From: Gammaproteobacteria bacterium
GTDB taxonomy: Bacteria; Pseudomonadota; Gammaproteobacteria; GCA-001735895
Reading direction: 5' to 3'
Assembly (NCBI GenBank): GCA_029882955.1
Contig: JAOUJX010000275.1
Coordinates: 1-5,750 of the forward strand
DNA length: 5,750 nt
Made by a program: the position numbers and the translations under genes. Below, piece after piece: positions 5,316 to 5,750 of this stretch (position 1 is the first letter of the stretch; each line of letters begins with the position of its first letter). The notes beneath the pieces are model-generated. The model saw only the letters and a program-made list of their open reading frames with translations, did not search any database and was not told the DNA's origin.

Positions 5316-5750
5316 TCAGGCTGCCAGGATCGATTCGAGGGAAGTCACTAATTGCTGACATTCCTGTTCGGTGCCAATGGTGATGCGCAGGCAATTATCG
5401 ATTCGAGGCGATTTGAAATAACGGACTAGAATGCCTGCCTGTTTTAATTCCAGGTAAAGCTCGGCGGCAGCCTTGTGCTCATGTTCGACAAAGAGAAAAT
5501 TGCTACTCGACGGATAAACATGAAATCCGAGCGTCGCTAGTGATTGGCCCAGTTGTCCGCGACTGTCGATTATTTTTTGATTGCATTGCTCGAAATAGGC
5601 CTGATCTTGAATCGATGCAATTGCCGCGCTACTGGCAAGGCGATCAATCGGGTAAGAGTTAAACGAGTTTTTAACACGGTTTAAGGCTTCGATTAATTCA
5701 ATATTGCCGAGTGCGTAACCCAAACGTAGTCCAGCCAGAGAGCGTGATTT
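5316..5750 (-). CDS. hisC: Histidinol-phosphate aminotransferase-like protein, C-terminal part (runs off right edge)
   Basis: The frame is open from the right edge to a TGA at 5318-5316, giving 144 C-terminal residues of a fold-type I PLP aminotransferase. The first visible residues read KSRSLAGLRLGYALG; Lys1 here is in the position of the PLP-binding lysine of HisC and Arg9 matches the phosphate-binding Arg. Further typical HisC pieces are VKNSFNSYP, SNFLFV (about 83-88), GILVRYF (106-112) and CLRITIGT (121-128), whose Arg binds substrate. HisC swaps the amino group between histidinol phosphate/imidazole-acetol phosphate and glutamate/2-oxoglutarate; paralogues can act on aromatic amino acids, so the exact substrate is uncertain. 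A TTG at 5723 is internal, not the start; roughly the N-terminal 200-plus residues lie outside the window. It converges on folK with one base between stops. Confidence 0.88.
   Translation of the reverse strand, partial: KSRSLAGLRLGYALGNIELIEALNRVKNSFNSYPIDRLASSAAIASIQDQAYFEQCNQKIIDSRGQLGQSLATLGFHVYPSSSNFLFVEHEHKAAAELYLELKQAGILVRYFKSPRIDNCLRITIGTEQECQQLVTSLESILAA

Noticed and set aside
5721..5723. TTG at 5723 as the start of the aminotransferase gene.
   Set aside because: The frame stays open to the window edge and the nine upstream codons (KSRSLAGLR) are conserved active-site sequence, so the gene is simply cut by the window.
1..5750. A hidden mobile element, CRISPR array or defence system.
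   Set aside because: No transposase, integrase, spaced direct repeats, tRNA or attachment-like repeats were visible, and nearly all bases are accounted for by intact housekeeping-type genes.

Overview
The window looks like chromosomal DNA from a gammaproteobacterium. The 78-residue L28 and 51-residue cysteine-free L33, the short FolB and FolK, and the HisC active-site region all resemble gammaproteobacterial forms. No genus can be assigned from the sequence alone. Gene density is high and every gap between genes is under 200 bases. I see no tRNA, rRNA, CRISPR array, insertion sequence or phage gene.

Reading on the minus strand from about 4360 down to 1, the layout is as follows. A strong sigma70-type promoter drives rpmB-rpmG (ribosomal proteins L28 and L33), which ends at a clear intrinsic terminator. 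Immediately after it come an alpha/beta hydrolase with a TTG start and an RsgA-family ribosome-assembly GTPase, 30 bases apart. Their likely promoter has its -35 element inside the rpmG terminator hairpin. After a 99-base gap with long C runs on the coding strand comes a three-gene ABC export-type cluster: an ATPase, a six-helix ABC-2 permease, and the first 85 codons of a GldG-like membrane/periplasmic protein that runs off the left edge. The last two junctions in this cluster are 4-base ATGA overlaps.

On the plus strand, divergent from rpmB, folB (dihydroneopterin aldolase) and folK (HPPK) overlap by ATGA and encode consecutive steps of tetrahydrofolate synthesis. folK ends one base away from the stop of a convergent, right-truncated histidinol-phosphate aminotransferase (hisC-like) gene. 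Its visible part starts exactly at the presumed PLP-binding lysine.

Functionally the window is mostly housekeeping: translation, ribosome maturation, folate and histidine or related amino-acid metabolism. The least understood parts are the Gld-like ABC cluster and the hydrolase-RsgA pair. I found no convincing previously undescribed system. The most interesting items are regulatory architecture (promoter inside terminator, homopolymer tract upstream of the ABC genes) and the unknown substrate of the ABC cluster.
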